This document shows positions 29,328 through 39,239 of a DNA stretch of 64,000 nucleotides, in pieces (the first letter of the stretch is position 1; every line of letters begins with the position of its first letter). The position numbers were made by a program, and so were the translations under genes. Where the stretch lies: positions 1,007,673 to 1,071,672 of the forward strand of contig NZ_CP067393.1 of the NCBI RefSeq assembly GCF_016653615.1, read 5' to 3'. Below the pieces are notes generated by a model, which searched no databases, had not been told where the DNA came from, and worked only from the letters and a program-made list of their open reading frames with translations. The stretch comes from Entomomonas asaccharolytica (GTDB lineage Bacteria; Pseudomonadota; Gammaproteobacteria; Pseudomonadales; Pseudomonadaceae).

Positions 29328-29963
29328 ATGTTAACTATTGCATTATCAAAAGGACGTATTCTTGATGAAACTCTGCCATTATTGGCAGAAGCAGGGATTG
29401 TACCTACCGAAAACCCAGAAAAAAGCCGTAAACTGATTATTCCTACTAGCCAAGACGATGTGCGTATTTTAATTGTACGTGCTACTGATGTACCTACTTA
29501 TGTGGAGTATGGTGCAGCGGATTTAGGCGTGGCAGGTAAGGATGTATTATTAGAGTATGGTGGTGATGGTCTCTATGAGCCACTCGATTTGAATATTGCA
29601 CACTGTAAATTGATGACAGCGGGTGTAACAGGTAAACCAGATCCTAAAGGTCGTTTAAAAGTAGCTACTAAGTTTGTTAATGTGGCCAAAAATTATTATG
29701 CTGAACAAGGTCGCCAAGTAGATATTATTAAGCTTTATGGCTCCATGGAGTTAGCACCATTGGTAGGCTTGGCTGATAAAATTATTGATGTAGTAGATAC
29801 AGGCAATACCTTAAGAGCAAATGGTTTAGAACCTCAAGAGCTAATTGCTTATATTAGCTCACGGTTGATTGTTAATAAAGCCGCTATGAAAATGCAACAT
29901 CATCGTATTCAAGCATTAATTGATACGTTACGTAAAGCAGTTGAGTCTAGAAAAGAATCTTAA
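29328..29963 (+). CDS. hisG: ATP phosphoribosyltransferase HisG, short form
   Basis: First enzyme of histidine synthesis. The ATG at 29328 gives [23 protein letters not shown], and the upstream GTG is less likely. [24 protein letters not shown] and [20 protein letters not shown]-type segments mark the catalytic core. At 211 aa it lacks the C-terminal regulatory domain. Short HisG enzymes need the HisRS-like partner HisZ, which is not in this window. It heads hisG-hisD-hisC. Confidence 0.96.
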   Translation: MLTIALSKGRILDETLPLLAEAGIVPTENPEKSRKLIIPTSQDDVRILIVRATDVPTYVEYGAADLGVAGKDVLLEYGGDGLYEPLDLNIAHCKLMTAGVTGKPDPKGRLKVATKFVNVAKNYYAEQGRQVDIIKLYGSMELAPLVGLADKIIDVVDTGNTLRANGLEPQELIAYISSRLIVNKAAMKMQHHRIQALIDTLRKAVESRKES

Positions 29964-29987
29964 AAGTAACTATGGGAAGATAAAACA

Positions 29988-31292
29988 ATGTCAGTTAAGA
30001 TACGTCGTTTATCCTATAATCAAGCTGATTTCTCTAAGCAAATGAATGATTTGCTAAGTTGGGAAAGTGTTTCTGATGATGCCGTTAATGGTCGTGTATT
30101 GGAGATTATTAGCGAAGTAAGAAAGCATGGTGATAAAGCTGTTGTTGAATATACCCAAAAGTTTGACCGTGTATCTGCTCAATCTATGGCTGAGCTTACT
30201 TTTGATAAAGACCGTATTCAGCAATCATTAGCGAGAATCAATCCTGCACAGCGTAAAGCATTAGAGCTAGCTGCTGAACGGGTACGTTTATATCATGAGC
30301 ACCAAAAACAAGATTCATGGCGTTATACAGAAGCAGATGGCACAGTATTAGGTCAAAAAATTACTCCTTTAGATCGTGTTGGTTTATATGTACCAGGTGG
30401 TAAAGCTTCCTATCCTTCTTCAGTAATTATGAATGCTATTCCAGCTAAAGTGGCAGGTGTACCTGAAGTGGTGATGGTAGTACCAACCCCTGATAATGAG
30501 GTAAATGATATTGTTTTAGCAGCAGCGGCTGTAGCAGGTGTGGATAGAGTATTTGCTATTGGCGGAGCACAAGCTGTAGCTGCATTGGCTTATGGTACGG
30601 AAACAGTGCCTGCTGTGGATAAGATAGTAGGGCCTGGTAATATTTATGTGGCTACCGCTAAACGTCATGTGTTCGGTAAAGTGGGCATTGATATGATCGC
30701 AGGGCCTTCTGAAATTCTTGTGGTATGTGATGCTGGTACTAATCCAGATTGGATTGCCATGGACTTATTCTCACAAGCAGAACATGATGAAGACGCACAA
30801 GCTATTTTAATCTCACAAGATAAAGCCTTTATTGAGCAGGTTGAGGCAAGTATTAATAAATTATTGCCTACCATGGAACGCTCTGAAATTATTAAAACCT
30901 CGCTAGAAGCGAGAGGTGCGTTAATCCATGTTGATACCAAAGAGCAGGCTCTAGAAGTAGCCAATATTATTGCACCAGAGCATTTGGAGTTATCAGTAGC
31001 CGATCCAGAAGATTGGCTACCAGAGATTCGCCATGCAGGTGCTATTTTTATGGGTCGTTACACAGCTGAATCAATTGGTGATTATTGTGCAGGCCCTAAC
31101 CATGTATTACCAACCTCAGGTACAGCACGTTATTCTTCACCTCTAGGTGTTTATGATTTCCAAAAACGCTCTTCAATTATTTTCTGTTCAGAGCAGGGAG
31201 CGGCTGAATTAGGCAAAACAGCTTCTGTATTAGCTCGTGGTGAGTCATTAACTGCACATGCGCGTAGTGCCGAATATAGGATGAAAAAATAA
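29988..31292 (+). CDS. hisD: Histidinol dehydrogenase HisD
   Basis: Zinc enzyme for the last two steps of histidine synthesis. Motifs are [66 protein letters not shown] and the C-terminal [20 protein letters not shown]. Full length at 434 aa. Spacing to hisG is 24 nt, and it shares a base with the start of hisC. Confidence 0.98.
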   Translation: MSVKIRRLSYNQADFSKQMNDLLSWESVSDDAVNGRVLEIISEVRKHGDKAVVEYTQKFDRVSAQSMAELTFDKDRIQQSLARINPAQRKALELAAERVRLYHEHQKQDSWRYTEADGTVLGQKITPLDRVGLYVPGGKASYPSSVIMNAIPAKVAGVPEVVMVVPTPDNEVNDIVLAAAAVAGVDRVFAIGGAQAVAALAYGTETVPAVDKIVGPGNIYVATAKRHVFGKVGIDMIAGPSEILVVCDAGTNPDWIAMDLFSQAEHDEDAQAILISQDKAFIEQVEASINKLLPTMERSEIIKTSLEARGALIHVDTKEQALEVANIIAPEHLELSVADPEDWLPEIRHAGAIFMGRYTAESIGDYCAGPNHVLPTSGTARYSSPLGVYDFQKRSSIIFCSEQGAAELGKTASVLARGESLTAHARSAEYRMKK

Positions 31293-32368
31293 TGAATAAA
31301 TATTGGAGTCCCTTAGTTAATAAGTTAACGCCTTATGTGCCAGGAGAGCAACCAAAACTGGATAAGTTAGTTAAACTAAATACTAATGAAAATCCTTATG
31401 GCCCATCACCAAAGGTGTTAGAGGCTATTAAGGAAGTAACTGCTGATAGTTTACGCCTTTATCCTGATCCCAATAGTGATCGTTTAAAACAAACCATTGC
31501 TAACTATTATAATTTAGAGGCTAACCAAGTTTTTGTGGGTAATGGTTCTGATGAAGTGTTGGCAATAGTGTTTCAAGCATTATTTAAACACGATGATGAA
31601 CAGCGCCCCTTACTATTTCCTGATATTAGTTATAGTTTTTATCCTGTGTATTGTGGGTTATATGATATTCACTATACAGCTATTGAGTTAGATGAATTAT
31701 TCCAAATTAAAGTGAAAAGTTATCTAAGACCCAACAGTGGTATTATTTTTGCTAATCCTAATGCGCCAACAGGCATTTTATTATCATTAGAAGATATAGC
31801 GGAGTTATTAGAAGCTAATACTGAATCAGTCGTAGTTATTGATGAAGCCTATATTGATTTTGGTGGTGAAACAGCTGTTGCTCTAGTCAATCAATTCCCT
31901 AATTTATTAATTGTACAAACACTTTCTAAATCGCGTAGCTTAGCAGGATTGAGAGTTGGTTTGGCGTTGGGCAATGCTGAATTGATTGAAGCCCTAGAGC
32001 GAGTCAAAAATAGTTTTAACTCTTATCCATTAGACCGTTTGGCACAAGCAGGAGCGATTGCTGCTTTTGAAGACGTAGAGTACTTTAATGAAACCTGCCA
32101 GACTATTATTGAAGATAGGGAGTCTTTAGTAGCAGCTCTTGAGCAACTACAATTTAGAGTATTACCATCAGCAGCAAACTTTGTATTTGCACGTCATACT
32201 AAATTAGATGCAGAGTTATTAGCTACTAAATTGCGTAATAGAGGCATTATTGTTCGTTATTTTAATAAAGCACGTATTAATCAATTTTTACGTATCACTG
32301 TAGGTACTTTAGAGCAGAATCAACAGTTGATTGATGGAATCATTGAGATAATGCAAGAAACGGAATAA
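31292..32368 (+). CDS. hisC: Histidinol-phosphate aminotransferase HisC
   Basis: PLP-dependent class-II aminotransferase in histidine synthesis. [53 protein letters not shown] and the PLP-lysine motif [14 protein letters not shown] are present, and the end is [13 protein letters not shown]. Length is 358 aa. It is translationally coupled to hisD, the Pseudomonas hisGDC arrangement. Confidence 0.97.
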   Translation: MNKYWSPLVNKLTPYVPGEQPKLDKLVKLNTNENPYGPSPKVLEAIKEVTADSLRLYPDPNSDRLKQTIANYYNLEANQVFVGNGSDEVLAIVFQALFKHDDEQRPLLFPDISYSFYPVYCGLYDIHYTAIELDELFQIKVKSYLRPNSGIIFANPNAPTGILLSLEDIAELLEANTESVVVIDEAYIDFGGETAVALVNQFPNLLIVQTLSKSRSLAGLRVGLALGNAELIEALERVKNSFNSYPLDRLAQAGAIAAFEDVEYFNETCQTIIEDRESLVAALEQLQFRVLPSAANFVFARHTKLDAELLATKLRNRGIIVRYFNKARINQFLRITVGTLEQNQQLIDGIIEIMQETE

Positions 32369-32382
32369 AAGTTATTATCTAT

Positions 32383-32410
32383 AAGGGATAATCATTGATT
32401 ATCCCTTTTT
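32383..32410 (+). terminator. Terminator after hisC
   Basis: Ten-bp arms (AAGGGATAAT and its complement) with a CATTG loop, then six T residues, 15 nt after the hisC stop. Confidence 0.88.
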
Positions 32411-32463
32411 TATGATTTATTATTTCTGTAACTACAGAAATAAATAAAATTTGTGAGTTGATT

Positions 32464-33012
32464 ATGATGAAGCTAACACCTCTTACTGAAAAATTTATTC
32501 TGCATTGGGGTGAAATGGGGCCCAGATGGGGAGTGAACCGTACTGTAGCTCAAATTCAGGCATTATTGTTCTTGTCTGATGAACCACTCAATGCAGAAGA
32601 TATTTGTCAGATTCTTAATGTGGCACGCTCTAATGTAAGTAATAGTATTAAAGAATTACAATCAATGAAGTTAATTAAAGTAGTTCAAAAAATCGGTGAT
32701 CGCCGTGACTACTTTGAATGTCAAAAGGATGTATGGGAATTAGTTAGAACTATTATAAAAGAGCGCAAGGAAAACGAATTTGATCCTACCATTGCTACCT
32801 TGAAAGGTTATATGGAAGAGGATGATTTTGCTCAAGAAACAAAATCCACACAAAAACGGATTAAAGATACTTTAGAGTTAATGCAGGTAATGGATAGTTG
32901 GGTAGATGAAATGCTAAAGCTTTCCCCTGAAACAGTATTAAAAATTATGAAATTAGGGGCTAAAGTACAGAAGCTAATTCGTGGCGATAACGAAAAAAGA
33001 ATGAAGAAGTAA
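32464..33012 (+). CDS. GbsR/MarR-family transcriptional regulator
   Basis: Winged-helix regulator of the GbsR branch of MarR proteins. The N-terminal GEMGPRWGVNRTVAQIQALLFLSDEPLNAEDI leads into the recognition region NVARSNVSNSIKELQSMKLIK and the wing GDRRDYFECQ. A long C-terminal helical dimerisation region and a basic tail follow. GbsR relatives often control choline/betaine or osmoadaptation genes, but no such gene is beside it, so the target is unknown. The ATG follows a short GAG ribosome-binding site. It converges on lutC. Confidence 0.85.
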   Translation: MMKLTPLTEKFILHWGEMGPRWGVNRTVAQIQALLFLSDEPLNAEDICQILNVARSNVSNSIKELQSMKLIKVVQKIGDRRDYFECQKDVWELVRTIIKERKENEFDPTIATLKGYMEEDDFAQETKSTQKRIKDTLELMQVMDSWVDEMLKLSPETVLKIMKLGAKVQKLIRGDNEKRMKK

Positions 33013-33051
33013 CTATTAATAACTAACTATTTGATACTGCGCAATCATATT

Positions 33052-33082
33052 AAAAAAAGGGCTAAAAAAGAGATTTAGCCCT
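33052..33082 (-). terminator. Terminator after lutC
   Basis: Nine-bp arms (33058-33066 with 33074-33082, core AGGGCTAA) with a T-run on the minus strand. It lies between lutC and the convergent GbsR-like gene. Confidence 0.8.
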
Positions 33083-33092
33083 ACTAGAGTGA

Positions 33093-33767
33093 TTAAGCAT
33101 CTTCAAGAATAAGTACAATTAACTCTTTTGGACCGTGTGCACCATAAGCTAATACTTGTTCAATATCCGCTGTTTTTGAGGGGCCAGAAATTAATAAAGC
33201 ATTAGTTGGAGTATGTTCTACCCAGTTTAATTTTTGTTGTGCTTCATAGAAGTTATCTACAATTTTACTGGCTTCTAAAATAGCAAAATGGATAGGTGGA
33301 ACGAGACTCATCAAACGAGGTTCTTCGCTATTCGGCCATACAATTAAACTACCTGTTGCCGCAATACCGCCCAAAGTGCTAGTAATACTTGATTCAATTT
33401 CAAAGAATAACTGAGTTTTCCATTTCTCTAGGAGTTGATCATAAAGTTTCAAAGTAGGCAGATCAGCATTTAGCTGCCAATAATCAGCTATTTGCTTACC
33501 CCATTCAGTGGTGGGTGCGTAGAGTAGATTATTGACTTTTTTTTGTTTGAGCAAATCAGCAAATAAAGTGACCCAGCTTGCTTTAGTGGTTTGATAAACT
33601 TCAGTACGTACCGATTCCATCATGGTTCGTAATTGTTTGATCTTACCCTGTGTATCACCATACGACCAAGGTTTGGTGACTAGCTCAACATTAAAATCGT
33701 CAGGACGAGGTGTAGTGCCTTCAAGACTGGTACGCAGTTTTTTCAGGATATTTTCACGTGCAGTCAT
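33093..33767 (-). CDS. lutC: Lactate utilisation protein LutC
   Basis: Third subunit of the LutABC L-lactate oxidation complex (LUD domain). SSITSTLGGIAATGSLIVWPNSEEPRLMSLVPPIHFAIL and ALLISGPSKTADIEQVLAYGAHGPKELIVLILED are the typical LUD signatures. Length is 224 aa. It shares its start base with the end of lutB. Confidence 0.93.
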   Translation of the reverse strand: MTARENILKKLRTSLEGTTPRPDDFNVELVTKPWSYGDTQGKIKQLRTMMESVRTEVYQTTKASWVTLFADLLKQKKVNNLLYAPTTEWGKQIADYWQLNADLPTLKLYDQLLEKWKTQLFFEIESSITSTLGGIAATGSLIVWPNSEEPRLMSLVPPIHFAILEASKIVDNFYEAQQKLNWVEHTPTNALLISGPSKTADIEQVLAYGAHGPKELIVLILEDA

Positions 33768-35218
33768 TATTGCTCTCCTAAGTGCTTGCGTGCTAATTCA
33801 TGTAATGTTTTGCTAGCTGGTTTAGCTTTGCTATGATTTTGTGACCAAGCTATTATATTAGGAGTTAATGCTCTAAAACGAGTAGCCAATAGGCTAAAGT
33901 TACGATACAACCTAGGTTTGGTATTAAGCATTTTCCAAACTTTCCACATTAAACGTTCTTTACGGGAGAAGCGTGCGCCTTGTCCTTTAACGGTGTGTGG
34001 TGTTTCTTCTGGAGGGCGAACATCTTCTTCACGAAGCCTACGTAATAATTCAGGAATAGGAATTTTCACTGGGCATACTTCACCACAAGCACCACAAAGG
34101 GTAGAGGCGATAGGTAGATCTTCTGTTTTATCTAACCCCATAAGGTGAGGAGAGATGATTATACCAATGGGGCCAGGATATACAGTGCCATAAGCTTGCC
34201 CACCAATGCGCGTATAAACAGGACAGTGGTTCATACAAGCACCGCAACGAATACAGTTAAGGGTTTGTCTTAATTGTGCATCTGCAAAAGCTTGGGTACG
34301 ACCATTATCTAATAATACTAAGTGGACTTCTTCTGGACCATCTAATTCATCTGCTTTACGTGGACTAGAGATTAAGTTGACATAGGTTGTAATAGCTTGA
34401 CCTAGTGCAGAACGGGTTAGGAGTGACAGTAATGGTACTGTATCGCGCAAGTTTTCTACCACTTTTTCAATACCCGTAATAGCAATATGGACAGGTGGTA
34501 CTGTGGTAGACATGCGGCCATTGCCTTCGTTTTCTACTAACAACAATGAGCCTGTTTCTGCCACGGCAAAGTTTACCCCTGATATACCAATATCAGCTTC
34601 AAAGAATTTCTGACGCAGAATCTTACGACCTGTTTGAATTAATGTATCTACATCATCGGTGTATTGGGTATGTAATTTATTTTCAAATAAATGGCCTACC
34701 TGTTTAGCACTTTTATGAATAGCGGGCACAATAATATGAGAAGGGCGTTCATGGTCTAATTGGATAATATATTCACCCATATCAGATTCCAATGCTTCAA
34801 TACCATGATGTTGTAGATAATGGTTCATGTTCAATTCTTCACTGACCATGGACTTACCTTTAATAAAATATTTTGCTTGGCGACGCTGAGCAATTTCTAA
34901 AATAATGTGGTTTGCTTGCTCAGTAGTCTCAGCCCAATGTACTTGTACACCGCGTTTAGTTAAGTTTGCTTCTAACTTTTCCAATAAATCTGGCAGTTTA
35001 GAAAGCGCTCTAGCACGAACGTGGTTTCCTAGTTCACGCAAGTTTTCACGTTCATATTCATTGCTCATAGAGGCTAAACGTTTAGTCATTAGTGAGTCCA
35101 TCGCTGAACGCATATTATGACGTAGCTGTTGATTACCTAAAGCTTGGTGAGCATTTTCTTTAAAATGCTGGCTTAGCGCATCAAATACAGGAATACGATG
35201 TTGATCTTGATTACTCAT
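33767..35218 (-). CDS. lutB: Lactate utilisation iron-sulfur protein LutB
   Basis: LUD domain plus two 4Fe-4S clusters. The first ~300 residues carry KYFIKGKSMVSEELNMNHYL, GVNFAVAETGSLLLVENEGNGRMSTTVPPVHI and GPEEVHLVLLDNGR. The cluster motifs are CIRCGACMNHCPVY and CGACGEVCPVKIP. The C-terminal region is a helical DUF3390-like tail. Length is 483 aa. It overlaps lutA by 8 nt and abuts lutC. Confidence 0.95.
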   Translation of the reverse strand: MSNQDQHRIPVFDALSQHFKENAHQALGNQQLRHNMRSAMDSLMTKRLASMSNEYERENLRELGNHVRARALSKLPDLLEKLEANLTKRGVQVHWAETTEQANHIILEIAQRRQAKYFIKGKSMVSEELNMNHYLQHHGIEALESDMGEYIIQLDHERPSHIIVPAIHKSAKQVGHLFENKLHTQYTDDVDTLIQTGRKILRQKFFEADIGISGVNFAVAETGSLLLVENEGNGRMSTTVPPVHIAITGIEKVVENLRDTVPLLSLLTRSALGQAITTYVNLISSPRKADELDGPEEVHLVLLDNGRTQAFADAQLRQTLNCIRCGACMNHCPVYTRIGGQAYGTVYPGPIGIIISPHLMGLDKTEDLPIASTLCGACGEVCPVKIPIPELLRRLREEDVRPPEETPHTVKGQGARFSRKERLMWKVWKMLNTKPRLYRNFSLLATRFRALTPNIIAWSQNHSKAKPASKTLHELARKHLGEQ

Positions 35219-36041
35219 CTCTAGTGCCTCCTGTACGTAGCCAAAGGAATGTGGCTAGATGTTGTCCCCTAAGGGCTTCATTTTGCTTTTCAAACGAACC
35301 ATTAATATTCATTAAACAACCACAATCTGCACTCACTACTTCATTAGCCCCTGAGTCTTTAAGTGCTTTAGTTTTATCTAATACCATAGCGCCTGAAATA
35401 TCAGTCATTTTTACTGAGAAAGTACCACCAAAACCACAGCATTCGCTTTCATGGTCATGATTAATACGTTCTACATTGTCTAATTGACTGAGTAATTCGC
35501 GAACATGTAAATGGGTATTCATTTCACGGCGTGCTGCACAAGAAGTGTGTAGCGCGATTTTAGTGTGTGGCCCTTGGTCTTTAAGTTGTACTTTACTGAC
35601 ATAGAGTAAAAACTCAGCAAATTCATAAATGCGTTCGCTTAAGGCAGTTACTTTTTTTAAGGTCTCAGGTTCATCTTTAAATAATTCTTTATAATGATGA
35701 CGCATCATCCCAGCACATGAGCCAGAAGGAATAACCACAGGCCAATCATGTTCAAATAGCTTTAGTTGTGCACGGGCTACTTCTCTTGCTTCTTCAGTAT
35801 AACCAGAAGAATAGGCGGGTTGACCGCAACAACCTTGATCCTGTGGATAATGTACTTTTATCCCTTCACGTTCAATAATTCGAATAGCATCTAAACCAGC
35901 ATTAGGATACATAATATCAATGATACACGTACCAAATAAATAAATATCCGTCGGTTTTTCTGTAGGGTATTGACGGAGTTCGGGCAGAGGGGGAGCTACG
36001 CGCGTTGCATTGGGGGCAGCATCATAAAATAAACTACTCAT
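35211..36041 (-). CDS. lutA: Lactate utilisation protein LutA (CCG-domain)
   Basis: Cysteine-rich subunit of LutABC with two CCG modules. Motifs are YLFGTCIIDIMYPNAG, QGCCGQPAYSSGY, SGSCAGMMRHHYKELF, HTSCAARREM and ECCGFGGTFSVKM. At 276 aa it is slightly longer than typical because of about 30 extra N-terminal residues. First gene of lutABC, downstream of lldP with a 185-bp gap. Confidence 0.95.
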   Translation of the reverse strand: MSSLFYDAAPNATRVAPPLPELRQYPTEKPTDIYLFGTCIIDIMYPNAGLDAIRIIEREGIKVHYPQDQGCCGQPAYSSGYTEEAREVARAQLKLFEHDWPVVIPSGSCAGMMRHHYKELFKDEPETLKKVTALSERIYEFAEFLLYVSKVQLKDQGPHTKIALHTSCAARREMNTHLHVRELLSQLDNVERINHDHESECCGFGGTFSVKMTDISGAMVLDKTKALKDSGANEVVSADCGCLMNINGSFEKQNEALRGQHLATFLWLRTGGTRDE

Positions 36042-36089
36042 CAGACTATCCTCTGGTTTTTACCAGTATTTATTGCTATTCCCTAGCTT

Positions 36090-36143
36090 ATTATACTTTG
36101 TTGAATGGCTTAGCCGTACTAATTGTACTGTCTTCAGCCATTC
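36090..36143 (-). promoter_or_regulatory. Possible lutA promoter and nested dyad
   Basis: On the minus strand a TATAAT hexamer (36090-36095) lies about 50 nt upstream of lutA. Just upstream is a dyad with 8-bp arms GAATGGCT/AGCCATTC (36103-36110 and 36136-36143) enclosing an inner GTAC...GTAC pair. No good -35 is seen. It may be a regulator site or an mRNA structure. Confidence 0.3.
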
Positions 36144-36196
36144 GCCTCGTCTAAAAAGCTATGGAAACAGCTATCTTAAAATATATAAAATCTAAT

Positions 36197-36216
36197 AGGG
36201 CAATCACGGTTGCCCT
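36197..36216. terminator. Hairpin between lldP and lutA
   Basis: Seven-bp arms AGGGCAA/TTGCCCT with a six-base loop lie just after the lldP stop. The T-run is on the plus strand; for the lldP transcript the tail is only weakly U-rich, so this may be a partial terminator that makes lutABC less abundant than lldP. Confidence 0.45.
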
Positions 36217-36226
36217 TTTTGTATTA

Positions 36227-37897
36227 TTAATGGGTATAAATCATCCAAGGAAATACATACGATTGTAATAAGTTTATAAGCCCTACAATTACTGCAAAGA
36301 AGATACTGTGCTTCACAGTAAAGCGGAATAAATCAGATTCTTTACCTACTTGGTTAGTAGCAGCACACGCAACAGCAATAGATTGTGGGGAAATCATTTT
36401 ACCAGTTACACCACCACTACTATTTGCGGCTACCATTAAGGTATCTGATAAGCCTAATTGGTGAGCAGTATTAGCTTGCAAAGAACCAAATAAAGCATTT
36501 GCAGAGGTATCAGAACCTGTTAGAAATACCCCTAGCCAACCTAAGAAGGGTGAAAAGAAGGGAAAGGCAATACCAGTGCTAGCCAGTACAAGAGCCATTG
36601 TCACAGACATACCAGAGTTATTAGTCACATAGGCAAAACCTAATACCATACCAATTGAAAATATAGACCATTTTAATTCTTTAATAGTTTCCCAAAATGT
36701 ACAGAGTGCAGATTTAGGTTTAATTTTTAAAATGATGATAGAAATAATAGCGGCAATTAAGATAGCTGTACCAGTAGCGGCTACTACATCAAATACAAAT
36801 AAGTTTTTGATATGGTTAATTCCTGAACCAGTAGGATCAGCTACAGCAATAGGTGCTGATTTGGTGATTTGGATACCATCAAATACAAATTGAGTACTAA
36901 ATACGCTTAAAGCATCTTTGATCGTTTTTAAAGTCCATACACTCACCATGATAGTTAGTACAATAAAAGGCGACCATGCTAAAAGAATTTGTTTAAAATT
37001 ATAGGGTAGAGGTTGTTTCTCTTTAGTGCCAGTGGCAATGCTTGCTGTTCCATCGCCATTAATGGCGAGTTCAGTACTTCCTTTTGGTTGCCAAACTTGT
37101 AATAAAGCGGTTAAGCAAAGCATACTTACTAGTGCTGAGGTAATACCTGCTAACTCATAACTAATATAGTGAGCAGTAATATATTGCACAATAGAGAAGC
37201 TAAAGCCTGTAACTAGCGTGGCTGGCAGGGTTTGTTTAACACCTTTGACACCATCCATAATAAACACAATCCACATTGGCACAAAGGCAGCCAAGAAACA
37301 GAGTTGACGACTTGTCATTGCACCTATATCGTGGGCATCAATACCACTTACAGAGCCAGCAACAGTAATTGGAATACCAAGGGCACCAAAAGCAACAGGA
37401 GCAGTATTTGCGATTAAACATAAGCCAGCAGCATAGATAGGATTAAACCCCAGACCAACTAGCAGTGCTGCTGTAATTGCAACAGGCGCACCAAAACCAG
37501 CAGCACCTTCTAAGAAGCCACCAAAACAGAAACCGATTAATAACACTTGTAGGCGTTTATCATCAGTAATATACACAATGGAGTCACGGATAATATCAAA
37601 TTGACCACTCTTTACGGTAAGTTTGTATAAAAATACCGCTCCAATAATGATCCAAGCGATTGGCCATAACCCATAAAGAAATCCGTGAGCTGCTGAAAGT
37701 AAAGCCATTTTGGCTGGCATACCAAAAGCTACTATGGCAACAATAATCGATAGGATCAGTGTTATCGCACCTGCTATATGGCCTTTTAATCTTAAAACAG
37801 TTAAGGCTAAAAAGAAGAATATTACAGGGATGGTGGCTACAAAGGCTGATAAGTAAATATTTCCGAGAGGATTATATATGTGTTCCCATATTTGCAT
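36227..37897 (-). CDS. lldP: L-lactate permease LldP
   Basis: Lactate:proton symporter of the LctP family (556 aa, more than ten hydrophobic helices). Recognisable parts are FGGFLEGAAGFGAPVAITAALLVGLGFNPIYAAGLCLIANTAPVAFGALGIPI, the conserved SGMSVTMALVLASTG and GVFLTGSDTSANALFGSLQ. It supplies substrate to LutABC encoded just downstream. It is divergent from its likely GntR repressor. Confidence 0.95.
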   Translation of the reverse strand: MQIWEHIYNPLGNIYLSAFVATIPVIFFFLALTVLRLKGHIAGAITLILSIIVAIVAFGMPAKMALLSAAHGFLYGLWPIAWIIIGAVFLYKLTVKSGQFDIIRDSIVYITDDKRLQVLLIGFCFGGFLEGAAGFGAPVAITAALLVGLGFNPIYAAGLCLIANTAPVAFGALGIPITVAGSVSGIDAHDIGAMTSRQLCFLAAFVPMWIVFIMDGVKGVKQTLPATLVTGFSFSIVQYITAHYISYELAGITSALVSMLCLTALLQVWQPKGSTELAINGDGTASIATGTKEKQPLPYNFKQILLAWSPFIVLTIMVSVWTLKTIKDALSVFSTQFVFDGIQITKSAPIAVADPTGSGINHIKNLFVFDVVAATGTAILIAAIISIIILKIKPKSALCTFWETIKELKWSIFSIGMVLGFAYVTNNSGMSVTMALVLASTGIAFPFFSPFLGWLGVFLTGSDTSANALFGSLQANTAHQLGLSDTLMVAANSSGGVTGKMISPQSIAVACAATNQVGKESDLFRFTVKHSIFFAVIVGLINLLQSYVFPWMIYTH

Positions 37898-37923
37898 GAG
37901 CGGCTTGCCTCTTTATAGTGTTT

Positions 37924-37929
37924 ATTATA
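37924..37929 (-). promoter_or_regulatory. -10 element of lldP promoter
   Basis: A consensus TATAAT on the minus strand 27 nt upstream of the lldP ATG. The -35 is poor at standard spacing, and the LldR-type operator begins about 27 bp upstream of it. Confidence 0.45.
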
Positions 37930-37955
37930 AAGTTAGTTCTATTGTTATTTTGGTC

Positions 37956-37972
37956 AATTGGTAAGACCAATT
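37956..37972. promoter_or_regulatory. LldR/PdhR-type operator palindrome
   Basis: A perfect 17-bp palindrome AATTGGTAAGACCAATT lies between lldP and the divergent GntR-family gene. It fits the AATTGGTnnnACCAATT pattern known for E. coli PdhR and resembles LldR operators. A second dyad, TTGACTAAATAGTCAA, sits at 38003-38018 close to the regulator start. The regulator probably controls both directions and responds to lactate. Confidence 0.8.
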
Positions 37973-38105
37973 TTAGTTTGACTATATTAGATTAAAGGTT
38001 TATTGACTAAATAGTCAACTATTCTTTGTAAGACTTTTGTAGAGTTTGAAGTAATAAGTTAGAATTATTCGGATAAGCAGGCTGATAGACAAGAAAGAGA
38101 CATTA

Positions 38106-38882
38106 ATGGCCCAACAATTGGTAAAAAATAGAAAAATATCTGATGATATTGTTGAACGTTTAGAGCAAATGATTTTAGAGGGTATATTTGCTACAGGTAC
38201 ACGTTTACCTGCTGAACGTAAGTTGGCTGAGCAATTTGGTGTTTCTAGGCCTTCTTTAAGGGAAGCTTTAAAAAAATTAGCTGCAAAAGGACTTATTACT
38301 AGCAAACAAGGTGGCGGTAATTACGTGGCAGAGAGTGTAGGCCAGTTATTTAAAGATCCTATTTTAAATTTATATGAAGAATATCCAGATGCACAACGGG
38401 ATTTATTGGAATTTCGTCATACTTTGGAAGCGTCTAGCGCGTATTATGCGGCGCAACGTGCAACGGCCTTAGATTTACAGCGCTTAAAAAAGGCATTTGA
38501 AGCGATTGAAAAACGTTATTTAGATAAAAATAGTACGCAACAACAGGAAGCAGAGGCCGATGCTAATTTTCATTTAGTAATCGCTGAAACCAGTCATAAT
38601 ATGGTGCTGCTGCAAATTATGAGAATGCTTTGTGAACTAGTAAAGCAAAATATTATCACCAGTATTTTTGGTTTACATGCTTATAGCAAAGAGGCACGTG
38701 ATAATTTGATGCAACAACATCGAGCATTGTATGAAGCAATAAAAAATGGTGAACCTGAGCAGGCCAAATTAGCCGCTAGTATGCATATTGATTATGTTCG
38801 TACGATCTGGGATAAAATGGCTCAAGAGCAAAAGCGTATGGCTCAGTCAGCACGACGGGAGCGGCTTGGCGAGAAGGAGTAA
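38106..38882 (+). CDS. lldR: GntR/FadR-family lactate-responsive regulator LldR
   Basis: Winged-helix regulator (258 aa) with GntR DNA-binding domain (TRLPAERKLAEQFGVSRPSLREALKKLAAKGLI, wing KQGGGNYV) and an FCD ligand domain (LLEFRHTLEASSAYYAAQRAT, ADANFHLVIAETSHN, MQQHRALYEAIKNGEPEQAKLAASMHI). Divergence from lldP-lutABC and the intervening palindrome support an LldR/LutR role. Confidence 0.9.
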   Translation: MAQQLVKNRKISDDIVERLEQMILEGIFATGTRLPAERKLAEQFGVSRPSLREALKKLAAKGLITSKQGGGNYVAESVGQLFKDPILNLYEEYPDAQRDLLEFRHTLEASSAYYAAQRATALDLQRLKKAFEAIEKRYLDKNSTQQQEAEADANFHLVIAETSHNMVLLQIMRMLCELVKQNIITSIFGLHAYSKEARDNLMQQHRALYEAIKNGEPEQAKLAASMHIDYVRTIWDKMAQEQKRMAQSARRERLGEKE

Positions 38883-38915
38883 TAGAGAGCTTAATAGCCC
38901 TCTATCACTTGTACT

Positions 38916-39239
38916 TTAAGAAGTATGGGCAGTTATTTTCATTAAAACCATACCTGAGATAATAAGGATTGCTGCTAAGATACGCAAAGCACTTATTTGT
39001 TCATTTAAGAACACAATACCTACTATAAATGCACCTACAGCACCAATACCTGTCCATATTACATAAGATGTACCAAGTGGTAAGCTACGCATTGCATAAG
39101 CTAATAAGGCAAAGCTGGCAATCATGGCAACAATCGTAATAATGGAAGGGGTAAGGTTTCTAAAGCCATCAGAGACTTTCATGAAATAAGACCAAACAAC
39201 TTCAAGTAGGCCAGCGGCTAATAAAGCAAACCATGCCAT
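38916..39239 (-). CDS. SMR-family transporter, probable guanidinium exporter (Gdx/SugE type)
   Basis: Four-helix small multidrug resistance protein of 107 aa. The membrane-embedded Glu is in AAGLLEVVWSYFMK. LPLGTSYVIWTGIGAVGAFIVGIVFLNEQ is the TM3 signature closer to SugE/Gdx than to EmrE. The guanidine-II riboswitch directly upstream strongly supports guanidinium as substrate. It would be exported in exchange for protons. Confidence 0.9.
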   Translation of the reverse strand: MAWFALLAAGLLEVVWSYFMKVSDGFRNLTPSIITIVAMIASFALLAYAMRSLPLGTSYVIWTGIGAVGAFIVGIVFLNEQISALRILAAILIISGMVLMKITAHTS

